Shown: piece after piece, positions 45,601 through 53,580 of the stretch
Numbering within the stretch: position 1 is the stretch's first letter
How the letters are laid out: every line of letters begins with the position of its first letter
NCBI RefSeq assembly: GCF_001613465.1
Contig: NZ_BDCK01000031.1
Location: 1-64,000 of the forward strand
DNA: 64,000 bases
From: Nocardia niwae NBRC 108934 = DSM 45340
Lineage (GTDB): Bacteria; Actinomycetota; Actinomycetes; Mycobacteriales; Mycobacteriaceae
Direction: 5' to 3'
Program-made: the position numbers and the translations under genes
Notes under the pieces: generated by a model
What the model was told of the DNA's origin: nothing
The model's input: the letters and a program-made list of their open reading frames with translations, nothing else
Databases searched by the model: none

Positions 45601-45857
45601 AGCCGTATCGCGATGCCCTGGCCGACCCGAACGTGGAGCTGGCCGCCCTCGCCAACCGCAACGAGGAGGATTTCCGCAACCAATTCGTGGAGGTCCTGCG
45701 CGACAAGATGATGGACCACATCGACACCATCGTCGAGGTCGGTAACAAGTACTTCAACAAGGCCGATCCATCCTTCCAGGAGACGGTGAACCGCCAGCTC
45801 AGCCGCGCTGCCTGGCGGACCATCCGCCGCCAGGCCGGACTCGACAGCGTGGCCTGA
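42681..45857 (+). CDS. hsdR: type I restriction endonuclease subunit HsdR
   Basis: The 1058-aa motor/nuclease subunit has an N-terminal PD-(D/E)xK nuclease (ELDLVLLLNGIPVATAELKNP, about residues 138-156). Helicase motif I follows (MASAGSGKSNT, about 308), then the DEAH box (IIIDEAHSSQSG, about 442), SYFAFTATPKAKTL, and SF2 motifs V-VI (EKYQTGFDQPLLTTMYVNK, VQTLSRLNRT). A C-terminal helical domain binds the methylase. It translocates DNA and cuts unmodified invaders. ATG at 42681 with a G-rich site was chosen; the longer frame overlaps hsdS. The gene looks intact. Confidence 0.95.
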   Translation: MSPVHDELAFGDAIVASMRKDGWLQGNPHEYRPELGLDMGELLAFIGATQQVEWDDLVSAYGGDQDAAQRSLANTVDEQIGTKGLIEVLRSGVKDRGVRIRLAYFRPNLVTSEADLAEYRANRLTVVRELRFATKHANTGKELDLVLLLNGIPVATAELKNPLTGQTVEDAKKQYRTERDPSELIFTRRVIANFAVDPLLVFVTTQLRGPKTQFLPFNTGSEGPGRSGGAGNPPAPGPGQYATSYLWETIWHPDNWLDMLERFVHTQQSKGPGGRKSMSIVFPRFHQWDVVKKLAAHAAAHGAGYNYLVMASAGSGKSNTIAWLAHRLSDLHTPTDPAALDPAAAAGGLRTGIPVFDKIIIITDRRNLDAQLRDTVGSFEKVQGLMVNIDEKRGAKSEQLARALNEESGKIVPITLQTFPALLDYLRRKEAELRQGRFAIIIDEAHSSQSGDAATAVRAALRDLGLDADDDEAGATELTVADRLKRKAEDRSKAHNMSYFAFTATPKAKTLEAFGTLVGDKYQPFHTYSMRQAIEEGFILDPLRNYVTYKTFYKLVNENPTDYEVPESKAKTLLARFAFTHPSTVAQQAQVVVEHFVTHTRPRLQGRAKAMVVTDSRKSAVAMCRAIRRHLEDTGFAEKYPDIGVLVAFSGTLDYEGEEITESKENGGLPESQLPKAFAYTRADDIATRSGGKGQREYRILVVAEKYQTGFDQPLLTTMYVNKSLSGIAAVQTLSRLNRTAEGKSVEDLAVLDFYNEAEHIQESFRPYYEEAEALPTDPNLLYRAQDRVLAPPILLQQEMRDFADAYTQAEQRAGGSQAKWQKMHAELYRHLEPAVARFSVLLHSDDADDVETAESFRADLRDFVRKYGFLAQIVPYQDIELEMLHLYGKHLLNVLPRLEDGGVDIGQVDLSHLRVERTGEHDIGLVPEGAAVLPSFGDGSAGAKDPEQALLSALIAELNDRFGLELGEDDLLKPYRDALADPNVELAALANRNEEDFRNQFVEVLRDKMMDHIDTIVEVGNKYFNKADPSFQETVNRQLSRAAWRTIRRQAGLDSVA

Positions 45858-45913
45858 GACGGCGTCGTTCGGATACCGTCGCAACTGATAGCGGCATTGA
45901 GCAGGGGTGCGGG

Positions 45914-47482
45914 ATGCGGGAGCGGCGGATCGACAACCGATACGAGCTGACCGAGGAGATCAGCTCGGGCGGTATGGGTTCGGTGTGGCGGGGCTACGAC
46001 ACCGTGCTGGACCGGGAAGTCGCGGTCAAGAAGATCCGCCTCGACCAGGTACAGACCAATGAGCAGGCCGAGGAGTTCACGCAGCGCTTCCGCCAGGAAG
46101 CGCGGGTGACCGCACGCATCCGTCACCACGGCGTGCCCCAAGTCTTCGACGCGGTGCTCGACGCCTCGTTCGAGGCGGTGTATCTCGTAATGGAACTCAT
46201 CGACGGGGTTCCGCTGCGCGACTACATCAATCCCGGGAATCCGCTGCCGCTCACCTGGGTGGCGGCGGTCGCGGCGCAGATCGCCACCGTGCTCTCCCAC
46301 GCTCACGCGATCCCGGTCGTGCACCGCGACCTCAAGCCGGACAACGTGCTGGTCACTCGCGAGGGCGCGGTGAAGGTGATCGATTTCGGTATCGCCGCGA
46401 TCCTCGACGGGGGACCGAGGCTGACCAAGGCCGGTCAGCAGATCGGCACCTTCCGCTACATGGCTCCCGAGCGAGTGCAGGGTGCACGGATTCAGAACCC
46501 GAGCAGCGATCTGTACGCACTGGGCTGCATGATTCACGAAATGATCAGTGGCTCTCCGCTGTTCGAAGCGGACTCCGAATTCGATCTGCAACTCCAACAC
46601 GTCGACGCCGAACCGCAGCCGCTGCGTGAGATCCGGCCCGAGGTTCCCGCCGACTTCGAGCGACTGGTACTGGACCTGGTGCGGAAGTCACCCCAGGATC
46701 GCCCCGCCGACGCCTGCGTGGTGTACGAACGCCTGCTGCCGTTTCTTCCCGTCCCTGGCACCCCGGTCGCTCCCGCCGAGCTGTACCTTCCTGGTTTTCC
46801 CGATCCCACGCGAATCTTTCGGCGGCCCAACGCACCGTTGGAGACATCGCAGATCGAACCCACCCGCCTGCGGCCCAACGCCGCGCCGCCGACCGTCCCG
46901 CTCTCGGCGATGCACCTGCGCACCGCGATCGAATCGGCTGAGCGGCGCTACAACGAACTGCTGGAGCAGGGCCGATTCGATCAGGCCGCGGCCGCGCTCA
47001 ACGCTGTCCTGGACAGCGCTGCCGAGGTCAATGGTGCGGACAACCTCGCGGTACTCAGATTGCGCAGCCTGGTCGCGGCTGCGTGGTCGCTGGGCGGGGA
47101 ACACGGCAAAGCGAAGCGAGAGTTCGAGGCGCTCGCCGAGGCATACCGCCGTGTCCAAGGCCGCTTCAGCGAGTTCGCGTGGGACAGCCGCGCCGGCGCC
47201 GCCCGCTGCCGCATCGCATTGGGCGACACCGACGGTGGCATCGCCGCACTGCGGTCGGTACTGGACGAGGTCGTCACGGCCAACAGCGACGGCGGCCAGA
47301 TGGCGTTGGCCCTGCGCTTCGACCTCGGTGAACTGCTTGCGAGCACTGGGCAGTTCGCCGAGGCCAGGACGTTGCTCGGCGCCCTGCACGAAGATCTCTG
47401 CGTCATCAACGGACCCGCGGACGAATTCACGGTGGAAGTTGCGGCGCTTCTGCGGACGTTACCGGAGGAAAATCGAGACTGA
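45914..47482 (+). CDS. soluble Ser/Thr protein kinase with TPR-like C-terminus, linked to type I R-M
   Basis: The 522-aa protein has a Hanks-type kinase domain in residues 1-270: glycine loop SSGGMGSVW, AVKKI lysine, HRDLKPDN catalytic loop (about 135-142), DFG (about 156) and MAPERVQG. A Pro-rich linker with the LPVPGTPVAPAELYLPGF motif and a helical TPR-like region (about 335-510) follow. There is no transmembrane helix, unlike most actinobacterial PknA/B kinases. It starts 56 bp after hsdR on the same strand and is probably part of the cassette, perhaps sensing or signalling attack. A degraded second copy lies near 31.2-31.5 kb. Confidence 0.87.
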   Translation: MRERRIDNRYELTEEISSGGMGSVWRGYDTVLDREVAVKKIRLDQVQTNEQAEEFTQRFRQEARVTARIRHHGVPQVFDAVLDASFEAVYLVMELIDGVPLRDYINPGNPLPLTWVAAVAAQIATVLSHAHAIPVVHRDLKPDNVLVTREGAVKVIDFGIAAILDGGPRLTKAGQQIGTFRYMAPERVQGARIQNPSSDLYALGCMIHEMISGSPLFEADSEFDLQLQHVDAEPQPLREIRPEVPADFERLVLDLVRKSPQDRPADACVVYERLLPFLPVPGTPVAPAELYLPGFPDPTRIFRRPNAPLETSQIEPTRLRPNAAPPTVPLSAMHLRTAIESAERRYNELLEQGRFDQAAAALNAVLDSAAEVNGADNLAVLRLRSLVAAAWSLGGEHGKAKREFEALAEAYRRVQGRFSEFAWDSRAGAARCRIALGDTDGGIAALRSVLDEVVTANSDGGQMALALRFDLGELLASTGQFAEARTLLGALHEDLCVINGPADEFTVEVAALLRTLPEENRD

Positions 47483-47599
47483 TCGCTCCCTGCATGCTGG
47501 CGGCGATCTGTCGCGGGCCGTGCCAACTGCCGTGTTTGCTCGTCACCGATCTCTCGGGGTGGCGGCTGCCCGGACCGGAGTTGCGGTGGGTCGGCGAGG

Positions 47600-48517
47600 T
47601 CAGCTGCCTTGTGTTCGGTACTGGTTCCACTGTGTCGCTCGGTTGCCTGCGCGGATGTCGTCTAGTCGTTGGCGTAGTCGCTGGGCGTATGCGGGTGAAC
47701 TCGTAGCGCGACGAAGGGGGCCGGTTAGTTGTACGAGGTCTCGCATGTCCAGCAGAAAGTTGTAGCCGGACCAGTCGGACAGGTCGTAGCCGTATTCGTC
47801 GATGAAGTTGCGGACCCAGGTGTGGTCGCGTCCGTAGCGGACCGAAGCGTGCCAGGTAGGGATCAGGTCGACTTCGCGCGGGCCGATGCTTACCCAGTCC
47901 CAGTCGCCGAGGATTGCCGTCTTGGGATCGGCTAGGTTGTCCCACAGTAGGTTTCCTGCCCATGCATCGCCGTGGATGAGACCGAGTCCGAGGGGCCAGT
48001 CGAGCTCACTCAGCTCTTTGCGGATCTCGTCGATGCGTTCGAGAAGCCAGGACTGTTCCTCGTGTGTGATCGAGTCGAGAGCATGCTGTTCCAGTAGTGC
48101 CCCGTGCAGCGACTCCAGGGGCGTCCACGTCGGCAACTCCAGGGCCGACGGTGTGGGGAGGTCATGCAGGGTTCGCAGCAGCCGCCCGAGTTCTGTGGAG
48201 GTCGGCGCCGGGGTGTCGTATGTCTGTGGGTAGTAGGTCCAGAATCCGATGGTGTGTCCGGCGACCTCGATCGGTTCCACCCCAGGAAGGGGAGCTGTGG
48301 CATCGAAACCGTGTTCGGTAGTCAGCCATTTTGTTACGGCGCACGTGCGGATCTGTCGGTCTGGATCCGCCTCTGTCCGGCTGACCCGTGCGACTGCGTC
48401 ATGGCGTGGCAGTACATAGACGGCGTTGCTCGAATGATGAATGAGGACCGCGTCTGTTGGGTCCAGCCCACGAGCTTCGCATCCTCGGCGCAGCACGGTA
48501 TCGATCGTTGATGACAT
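47600..48517 (-). CDS. APH-family phosphotransferase
   Basis: The 305-aa protein shows the aminoglycoside phosphotransferase-type kinase fold: a nucleotide-binding N-lobe, the Brenner motif LIHGDAWAGNLLW with catalytic Asp, and the metal-binding ILGDWDWVSIGPREVDLIP. Members phosphorylate small molecules such as aminoglycosides, choline or homoserine; the substrate here is unknown. It follows the XRE gene by 9 bp and is probably co-transcribed with it. An XRE regulator followed by such a kinase recurs in actinobacteria, as far as I recall. Confidence 0.87.
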   Translation of the reverse strand: MSSTIDTVLRRGCEARGLDPTDAVLIHHSSNAVYVLPRHDAVARVSRTEADPDRQIRTCAVTKWLTTEHGFDATAPLPGVEPIEVAGHTIGFWTYYPQTYDTPAPTSTELGRLLRTLHDLPTPSALELPTWTPLESLHGALLEQHALDSITHEEQSWLLERIDEIRKELSELDWPLGLGLIHGDAWAGNLLWDNLADPKTAILGDWDWVSIGPREVDLIPTWHASVRYGRDHTWVRNFIDEYGYDLSDWSGYNFLLDMRDLVQLTGPLRRATSSPAYAQRLRQRLDDIRAGNRATQWNQYRTQGS

Positions 48518-48526
48518 GTTTCAGCC

Positions 48527-49852
48527 TTATCCCACTAACGCAACGGATGCCTGGAACTCGTGTTCGACCTGTTGAACTGCAGGCATGCTCGCGAATGGTG
48601 CGAGTCGGCGCCGAACGAGGTTGATCGACTCGATCGCCCGGGAGCTGGTCAGTCCGCGTGCCGCAGGAAGGGTGTCCAGTAGTACCTGGCACGCCTGCTC
48701 GACGTCGGCGTCCGAGTTGCACACGCGTTCTCCATCCTCAGGCACGAAGGAGGCTGCAAGCGTTGCGGCGACCAGGACCTTCCTTCGCTCCATCCCTACC
48801 GAGTCCGCCAGAACAATGGGTGCTTGTTCGCGTACGTCGGTGGGGCGTCGCCCATCGTGAGCGACATACATGAACTCGGCCGACAGCTGGCGGTGGGTGA
48901 AGAACCGAATCCAGTCCGGTTCGTCATCTGGCCGAGCACGGCCGAGATGCCGTTCGGCGTCGTGCATCGCTCTCGCGCTCGCGCTGGCATCGTTATTGAG
49001 CGCATGTGCGCGCGCCAGAAGCGCGTTGCAGCGTGCCGCGGTACTGGGGGAGCCTGATTGCTCGGCGGCCTGCACTGCGGCGGTACCGCATCGCACGGCC
49101 TCGGTAGGACGGCTGAGGTAGTGGGCCTGCATGGACATATCGGTGAGGATGTGTGCGCCCAAGGCGGTGTTTCTGGCCGCTTTGGCGAGTTGGAGAGCCT
49201 GCTGAAAGTACTGCTGTCCAAGTCCCTGCTGCGCAGAGTCGAAGCACATGAAGCCGCTCAAGTTGGATAACCGGGCGGAGACGGCATACAGCTGCGAGGC
49301 TGTCTGGTCGTCGTAGGAACCGCGCAACGCTGGCGTGACAACGTCGTCGATGAGCCTTGCCAGAGTTGCGCGAGCGTAGCCTCCGCCGAGGTGATGATCT
49401 GCGTTGGCGAATACGCTGCACATCGACCACATCACCGCGACATCGGTGCTTCCTACACGCCGATGGCCTGTGCCGCGGCCGAACGTAGGAACGGCTGACT
49501 CCAGCCATTCACGGACAGGGTCGAACGCTTCCAGACCGACCCAGGGTGCAGCGGTTTCTGTGGCCACCAAGGGTGAAGATGTAGTCATCTCTGCTGCAGC
49601 GGAATTCATGTCGAGCCACATGCGTTGGAGAACGCCGTCGGTGTCCAGCGCTCTATCCATTCGGCGGGCGAACGCTTGTGTCGGACGGCGTTGAGCTTTC
49701 TCGATCTTGCCGATCAGCGAACCGCTGTCGTGGCTGATTGCCCCGAGCTGGGTCAGAGACAGTTTCCGTAGCAGCCGCCAGTGCCGCAGCTCGGCGCCGA
49801 AGAACTGTCGCGCCGACTCCATGGCGGCCAGTTCACGCGGTTGTTGGGCCAT
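48527..49852 (-). CDS. XRE-family HTH regulator with helical sensor domain
   Basis: The 441-aa protein has an N-terminal Cro/C1-type HTH (residues 17-70: FFGAELRHWRLLRKLSLTQLGAISHDSGSLIGKIEKAQRRPT) and a long alpha-helical C-terminal region. That region resembles the TPR-like domain of large actinobacterial XRE regulators of secondary metabolism and development. ATG at 49852 has AGAGGA upstream; an open frame continues 58 codons further but with no family resemblance. It leads the two-gene minus-strand unit with the phosphotransferase and faces the DUF-methyltransferase-CYTH genes, which it may regulate. Confidence 0.85.
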   Translation of the reverse strand: MAQQPRELAAMESARQFFGAELRHWRLLRKLSLTQLGAISHDSGSLIGKIEKAQRRPTQAFARRMDRALDTDGVLQRMWLDMNSAAAEMTTSSPLVATETAAPWVGLEAFDPVREWLESAVPTFGRGTGHRRVGSTDVAVMWSMCSVFANADHHLGGGYARATLARLIDDVVTPALRGSYDDQTASQLYAVSARLSNLSGFMCFDSAQQGLGQQYFQQALQLAKAARNTALGAHILTDMSMQAHYLSRPTEAVRCGTAAVQAAEQSGSPSTAARCNALLARAHALNNDASASARAMHDAERHLGRARPDDEPDWIRFFTHRQLSAEFMYVAHDGRRPTDVREQAPIVLADSVGMERRKVLVAATLAASFVPEDGERVCNSDADVEQACQVLLDTLPAARGLTSSRAIESINLVRRRLAPFASMPAVQQVEHEFQASVALVG

Positions 49853-50192
49853 CGCTACATCCTCTGTGACGTGGTCGGATGCGACCACTACCGGGACAGC
49901 CTCGAACGGGGACAGTTTCTTGTCCGCATCCAAGATATACCGGCTTCCGTTGCCTCCGTCACAGACTGAAGTCGCGTCCGACGCCGGGTCGATGCCGATC
50001 TTCTTCTCGGCACACCGGCCCCGCAATGTCGCTGGACGGTGGCGTGAGCCCCCGGCGTCGGGCGCGATTCGAAATCTCAGGGAGGCAGAGCATGGTTTCG
50101 CATAACAGTGCAGGAAGATTTGCTGGCGAGGGTGCGTCGTCAGTCCGCGGCGTGGGACGGAGCCGAGATGTAGCTGAGCACGAACGCCCGAT
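49853..50192. promoter_or_regulatory. divergent intergenic region, possible frameshifted start
   Basis: This 340-bp gap separates the XRE gene from a plus-strand gene. At 50092 an ATG has an excellent GGGAGG site and an open frame to 50316, but in a different frame from the conserved protein starting at 50193. That may mean a +1 frameshift near 50190-50230, or an unrelated short frame. I see nothing else here. Confidence 0.35.
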
Positions 50193-50669
50193 GTGCGGGT
50201 CGGGGAGTCTGCCGAACAGCGCTGCGCCTTCTACCGGCGAGTGTGCGGCTTACCGACTCGCGTCGATCCTGCCCTCGATCGGATCGAATTGGTGGCCGGA
50301 TCGGTCGGCGCCGTGACGATGCCTGCACATATAGGCGCTGGCGTGCGGCATCACATGCAGGTCAGGCAGCACGCGTTGGGGCCGATCTTCACTCACCCGC
50401 GGTCCTGGACATGGACGTTCTTGATTCGTCCCGACTTTCCGGACGATCCGCGGCTGTTCGCGATGTTGTTCCGTCACCAGGTCAAGGTGATCCGTAATGG
50501 CGGACTGATCGCTCTGCCATCTCCCGTAGGCATGCCCGCAGGAGTCCGCCGGTGGATCGAGCCGGCGCGCGATACCTACCGCCCGCTGGGTGCCGTGGTG
50601 ATTTTCTCGGTGCGGGCGTGCGTCGGCCCGCGTTCGTCTTCCGGCCAGTCCTGCAGTCGCGCCTCGTGA
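50193..50669 (+). CDS. conserved protein of unknown function near XRE genes
   Basis: The protein is about 158 aa. The core (CAFYRRVCGLPTRVDP, VGAVTMPAHIGAGV, LGPIFTHPRSWTWTFLIRPD, DPRLFAMLFRHQVKVIRNGG, IALPSPVG) resembles small uncharacterised proteins that I recall beside XRE regulators in Nocardia and Streptomyces. The in-frame stop 18 nt upstream limits the start to GTG 50193 or later, and no good ribosome site is seen. The terminal 20 residues may be non-native. Together with the methyltransferase and CYTH genes it may belong to a small-molecule or regulatory set controlled by the divergent XRE protein. Confidence 0.6.
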   Translation: MRVGESAEQRCAFYRRVCGLPTRVDPALDRIELVAGSVGAVTMPAHIGAGVRHHMQVRQHALGPIFTHPRSWTWTFLIRPDFPDDPRLFAMLFRHQVKVIRNGGLIALPSPVGMPAGVRRWIEPARDTYRPLGAVVIFSVRACVGPRSSSGQSCSRAS

Positions 50670-50695
50670 CCGGCCCGGGAGGGTCCCCGCGGCCG

Positions 50696-50887
50696 ATGGA
50701 ACGGGATGTCCATCTGTCGATCTATCTGAACGACGTGCGCCTGGACTTCGCCGCCTGCCTGACGGCCGCGCTGCTGTTCGTCCAGGATTTCCACGCCCAC
50801 AACCATCACAACGCCAGCCACGTGATCTCGGACGATCCCCGGCACCTGCCCCGGCTCCCCAATGAACGCCTCTACCTCGAGCCTTAG
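50696..50887 (+). CDS. possible small protein, unknown
   Basis: The 63-aa frame MERDVHLSIYLNDVRLDFAA... has plausible composition and a hydrophobic helix (CLTAALLFVQDF). GGGAGGG lies about 10-16 nt upstream of the ATG. It sits between the DUF gene and the methyltransferase on the same strand. No family is recognised and the His-rich tail (HAHNHHNASH) is odd. It could be non-coding. Confidence 0.35.
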   Translation: MERDVHLSIYLNDVRLDFAACLTAALLFVQDFHAHNHHNASHVISDDPRHLPRLPNERLYLEP

Positions 50888-50938
50888 CCACATCGGGTCG
50901 ACCGCCCGAAACCACGTAACGACCATCACTGGTGCGCA

Positions 50939-52153
50939 ATGATCGGAACAACTAACCCCTTCGCTTCCGAGCGAAAAGCGGAGCGGACCTATCTCGATAT
51001 CGCAGCCAACGACCACGGCCACGAGAAAGGCATGCTCGTGCACCGCGCTCTCTCGCGCGTAGCAGGCACCGAGCCGCACATCATCGAGATCGGCCCTGGT
51101 GGCGGTGCTGCGGTCGAGTTTCTCGCTTCTCAGCTCCGTGACCAGCCCCGCGACGTGCGATTGACTCTGATAGAGGCGCCCGGAATCGCATCTCAGTCGC
51201 TGACGCAGGCTATCGACCAGTTCAACGCAGTCGGTACCTGCGAGCTGCTTCATGGATGGGCCCAGAACATCGGATCAATGGTCAGCGAGCCCGTCGATGT
51301 GATCAGCGCATCGGCACTGCTGCACGAGGTGTACTCCTACGGTGGTGCATACAGTGGCCTGCACACTTTGATGCGGACCTTTCCAACGGTACTGAAGCCT
51401 TATGGATTCTTCGTCTACCGTGACGTCTACGCAGTCGATGCCGTATCGCTGCACGAGCGCGTCGTCCAGTCCTACAACGCCCAGTCGTGGCTGCAGTTTC
51501 TTCGTCTGTTCGTGCCGCACTATCTACGGGAAGGCACGCATCCCTACCATCGCCACGACGACGACTTGGTCATTCGCCAGAACTCCCGCATCGTGGCGGC
51601 AGCAGAACTGGACACTCGGGTCTGCGCGGTCATCCATGCGCCGATCGGGCTTTTTCGCGAACTACAACGTCACTACATCACGCTGCGCGATCACGTTTGG
51701 AGGTCGGGAGTCCTCGGATTCACGCCGACTCTCGACGGCCAGCTGTCGGGCGACTGGATCGACTTCCGCGCTGGACACAAACGTGTGCACTTCTCATTCA
51801 CCGGTGACGGATGGTTATCGCAGAATGACCGCGCCGCCATCGAGGCGGTCAGCGAACGCTACGGCGATCACCACGTCATCGACAGCGACATCTTCGACAC
51901 TGTCACCGACGTAGCGCTCAGTCTGTTCCTCGCCGCGGCGGAGCGCGGCGACGGTGACTGCAGCCAGGTATGGGGTACTTGGCTCGAGCGGGAGGGCCGA
52001 GAAACCTACGCCTATCTCACAGCAGATGAACTTCTCACTGCGTTCGCCACCAACTCCGTGGAGGCAGAATCCAGTCCGTCCGTGCTTGTTCCTGTGCAAG
52101 CCACCGACGTGCTTGTCCGAGAGCGCCACTACTACAACCGATTTCTGCGCAAG
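50939..52153 (+). pseudogene. SAM-dependent methyltransferase, 5' part, interrupted by IS
   Basis: The first 405 codons encode a class I methyltransferase with SAM motif IIEIGPGGGAAVEFLA (about residue 48), acidic TLIEAPG, and VISASALLHEVYSYGG, like O-methyltransferases with an extended C-terminal domain. The frame ends at the IS left end exactly after NRFLRK. Codons after 52153 are transposon DNA. Removing the IS and one AAG repeat rejoins this to RLANPLIDAKQMV at 53419 in frame. A truncated product might still fold, but the C-terminal 53 residues are lost. The start has a weak ribosome site. Confidence 0.88.
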
Positions 52154-52220
52154 GGGGCTGCTGCATGGATAGGTGACATCGATCTGGCTTGCCGAGAGGT
52201 GAGCCTGGAAGGATGTCATC

Positions 52221-52529
52221 GTGCCCAAGCCCTATCCCCGTGAGTTCCGTGACGACGTCGTCCGCGTAGCTCGGAATCGCGACGAAGGGGTGACCCTGGA
52301 TCAGATCGCCGCGGACTTCGGAATCCATCCGATGACGTTGTCGAAGTGGATGCGCCAGGCCGATGTCGACGAGGGCGTGAAGCGGGGAGCAACGACGACG
52401 GAGTCGGCGGAGTTGCGGGAGCTGCGGCGCCGTAACCGGCTGCTCGAGCAGGAGAACGAGGTCCTGCGCCGGGCCGCGGCGTATCTGTCGCAGGCCCAGC
52501 TGCCGGGAAAAGGATCTACCCGCTCGTGA
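52221..52529 (+). CDS. IS3-family transposase OrfA
   Basis: The 102-aa protein has an N-terminal HTH_Tnp_1 domain (YPREFRDDVVRVARNRDEGVTLDQIAADFGIHPMTLSKWMRQ) and a leucine-zipper-like coiled coil (ELRELRRRNRLLEQENEVLRRAAAYL), the standard OrfA layout. GTG start lies 67 bp inside the left end. It overlaps orfB by 4 nt; a run of A (GGAAAAGG at about 52506) near the overlap may allow the -1 frameshift that makes the OrfAB transposase. Confidence 0.93.
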   Translation: MPKPYPREFRDDVVRVARNRDEGVTLDQIAADFGIHPMTLSKWMRQADVDEGVKRGATTTESAELRELRRRNRLLEQENEVLRRAAAYLSQAQLPGKGSTRS

Positions 52530-53386
52530 AAGAGCTCGCTGGCGACGGGATCCCTGTCGTGGTGACGTGCCGGGTCCTCGAGCTCGCCCGCCAGCCCTAT
52601 TACCGATGGCTGGCCGACCCGGTAACCGCCGCCGAGCTCGCCGAGGCGTATCGCGCGAATGCCCTGTTCGATGCTCACCGTGACGATCCGGAGTTCGGGT
52701 ATCGGTTTCTGGCCGACGAAGCCGGCGCCGCGGGTGAGCCGATGGCCGGGCGGACCGCGTGGCGGATCTGCTCGGCGAACAGGTGGTGGAGTGCGTTCGG
52801 CAAACCCCGCCGCGGGTCGGGCAAGCGGCCCGGACCACCGGTCCACGACGACAGGGTCCGCCGCGATTTCACTGCCGATGGACCGAATCGGTTGTGGCTC
52901 AGCGATATCAGCGAACATCGGACCGGTGAGGGAAAGCTTTACATCTGCGCGGTCAAGGACGTGTTCTCGGGGCGGATCGTCGGCTATTCGATCGACTCGC
53001 GCATGACCTCGCGGCTGGCGGTGACCGCAGTGCGCAACGCAGTCGCTCGCCGTGGTGATGTGACCGGCTGCGTAGTTCACACCGATCGGGGGTCGCAGTT
53101 TCGCTCTCGGCGCTTCGTGCACGCGCTCAACAGGTTCGGGATGGTGGGGTCGATGGGCCGGGTTGGTGCGGCCGGTGACAACGCGGCGATGGAGAGCTTC
53201 TTCAGCCTGCTGCAACGCAATGTTCTGGACCGGCGCACCTGGGACACCCGCGAACAGCTCCGGATCGCGATCGTGGTCTGGATCGAGCGCACCTACCACC
53301 GGCGTCGGCGCCAGGACCGGCTCGGCCGGTTGACCCCGATCGAATACGAAGCGATCATGACCCCGGCAGCCCGACAGGCTGCCTAA
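52526..53386 (+). CDS. IS3-family transposase OrfB (DDE integrase fold)
   Basis: The 286-aa protein has an N-terminal HTH_21-like region (ANALFDAHRDDPEFGYRFLADEA) and an rve catalytic core. The DDE triad is readable in LWLSDISEHRTGEGKLYICAVKD, VVHTDRGSQFRS and GDNAAMESFFSLLQRN. RTYHRRRRQDRLGRLTPIEYE closes the family signature. The ORF is intact, ending 29 bp before the right end. Confidence 0.95.
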   Translation: MKELAGDGIPVVVTCRVLELARQPYYRWLADPVTAAELAEAYRANALFDAHRDDPEFGYRFLADEAGAAGEPMAGRTAWRICSANRWWSAFGKPRRGSGKRPGPPVHDDRVRRDFTADGPNRLWLSDISEHRTGEGKLYICAVKDVFSGRIVGYSIDSRMTSRLAVTAVRNAVARRGDVTGCVVHTDRGSQFRSRRFVHALNRFGMVGSMGRVGAAGDNAAMESFFSLLQRNVLDRRTWDTREQLRIAIVVWIERTYHRRRRQDRLGRLTPIEYEAIMTPAARQAA

Positions 53387-53418
53387 CCACTGTCACCTGT
53401 TCGTGCAGCAGCCCCAAG

Positions 53419-53580
53419 CGTCTTGCGAACCCCTTGATCGACGCGAAGCAGATGGTCTTGTTCCAGAACGTTCCTGTCACCGACTCCGACGCTCTGCAGC
53501 AGGCCCTCGACACGATCCGTCGACACTGCTCCAAACCGAACCTGGCCCGCGTACACACCGCCATCCATGCGAGAGGATGA
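53419..53580 (+). pseudogene. SAM-dependent methyltransferase, 3' part after the IS
   Basis: The 53 codons plus stop RLANPLIDAKQMVLFQNVPV...PNLARVHTAIHARG are in frame with the 5' part once the IS and one AAG are removed. They show the expected C-terminal composition but have no start of their own. The stop TGA (53578-53580) overlaps the CYTH gene ATG (53577), so the original pair was translationally coupled. Confidence 0.85.

Larger units (their letters stand above)
52154..53415 (+). mobile_element. IS3-family insertion sequence, 1262 bp, flanked by AAG target duplication
   Basis: The element has 25-bp terminal inverted repeats (52154-52178 and 53391-53415) agreeing at 22 positions, beginning GGGGCTGCTGCA and including AGGTGACA. 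It is bounded by direct repeats AAG (52151-52153 and 53416-53418), a 3-bp target duplication typical of IS3 elements. It carries overlapping orfA and orfB. Excision in silico with one AAG copy restores the host methyltransferase frame. The intact ORFs and matching ends indicate recent, probably active insertion. Confidence 0.92.

Noticed and set aside
50092..50316. Plus-strand frame with an excellent ribosome site, 74 aa
   Set aside because: The conserved protein sequence is in a different frame from 50193; the short frame has no family resemblance. It is kept as a possible frameshift note only.
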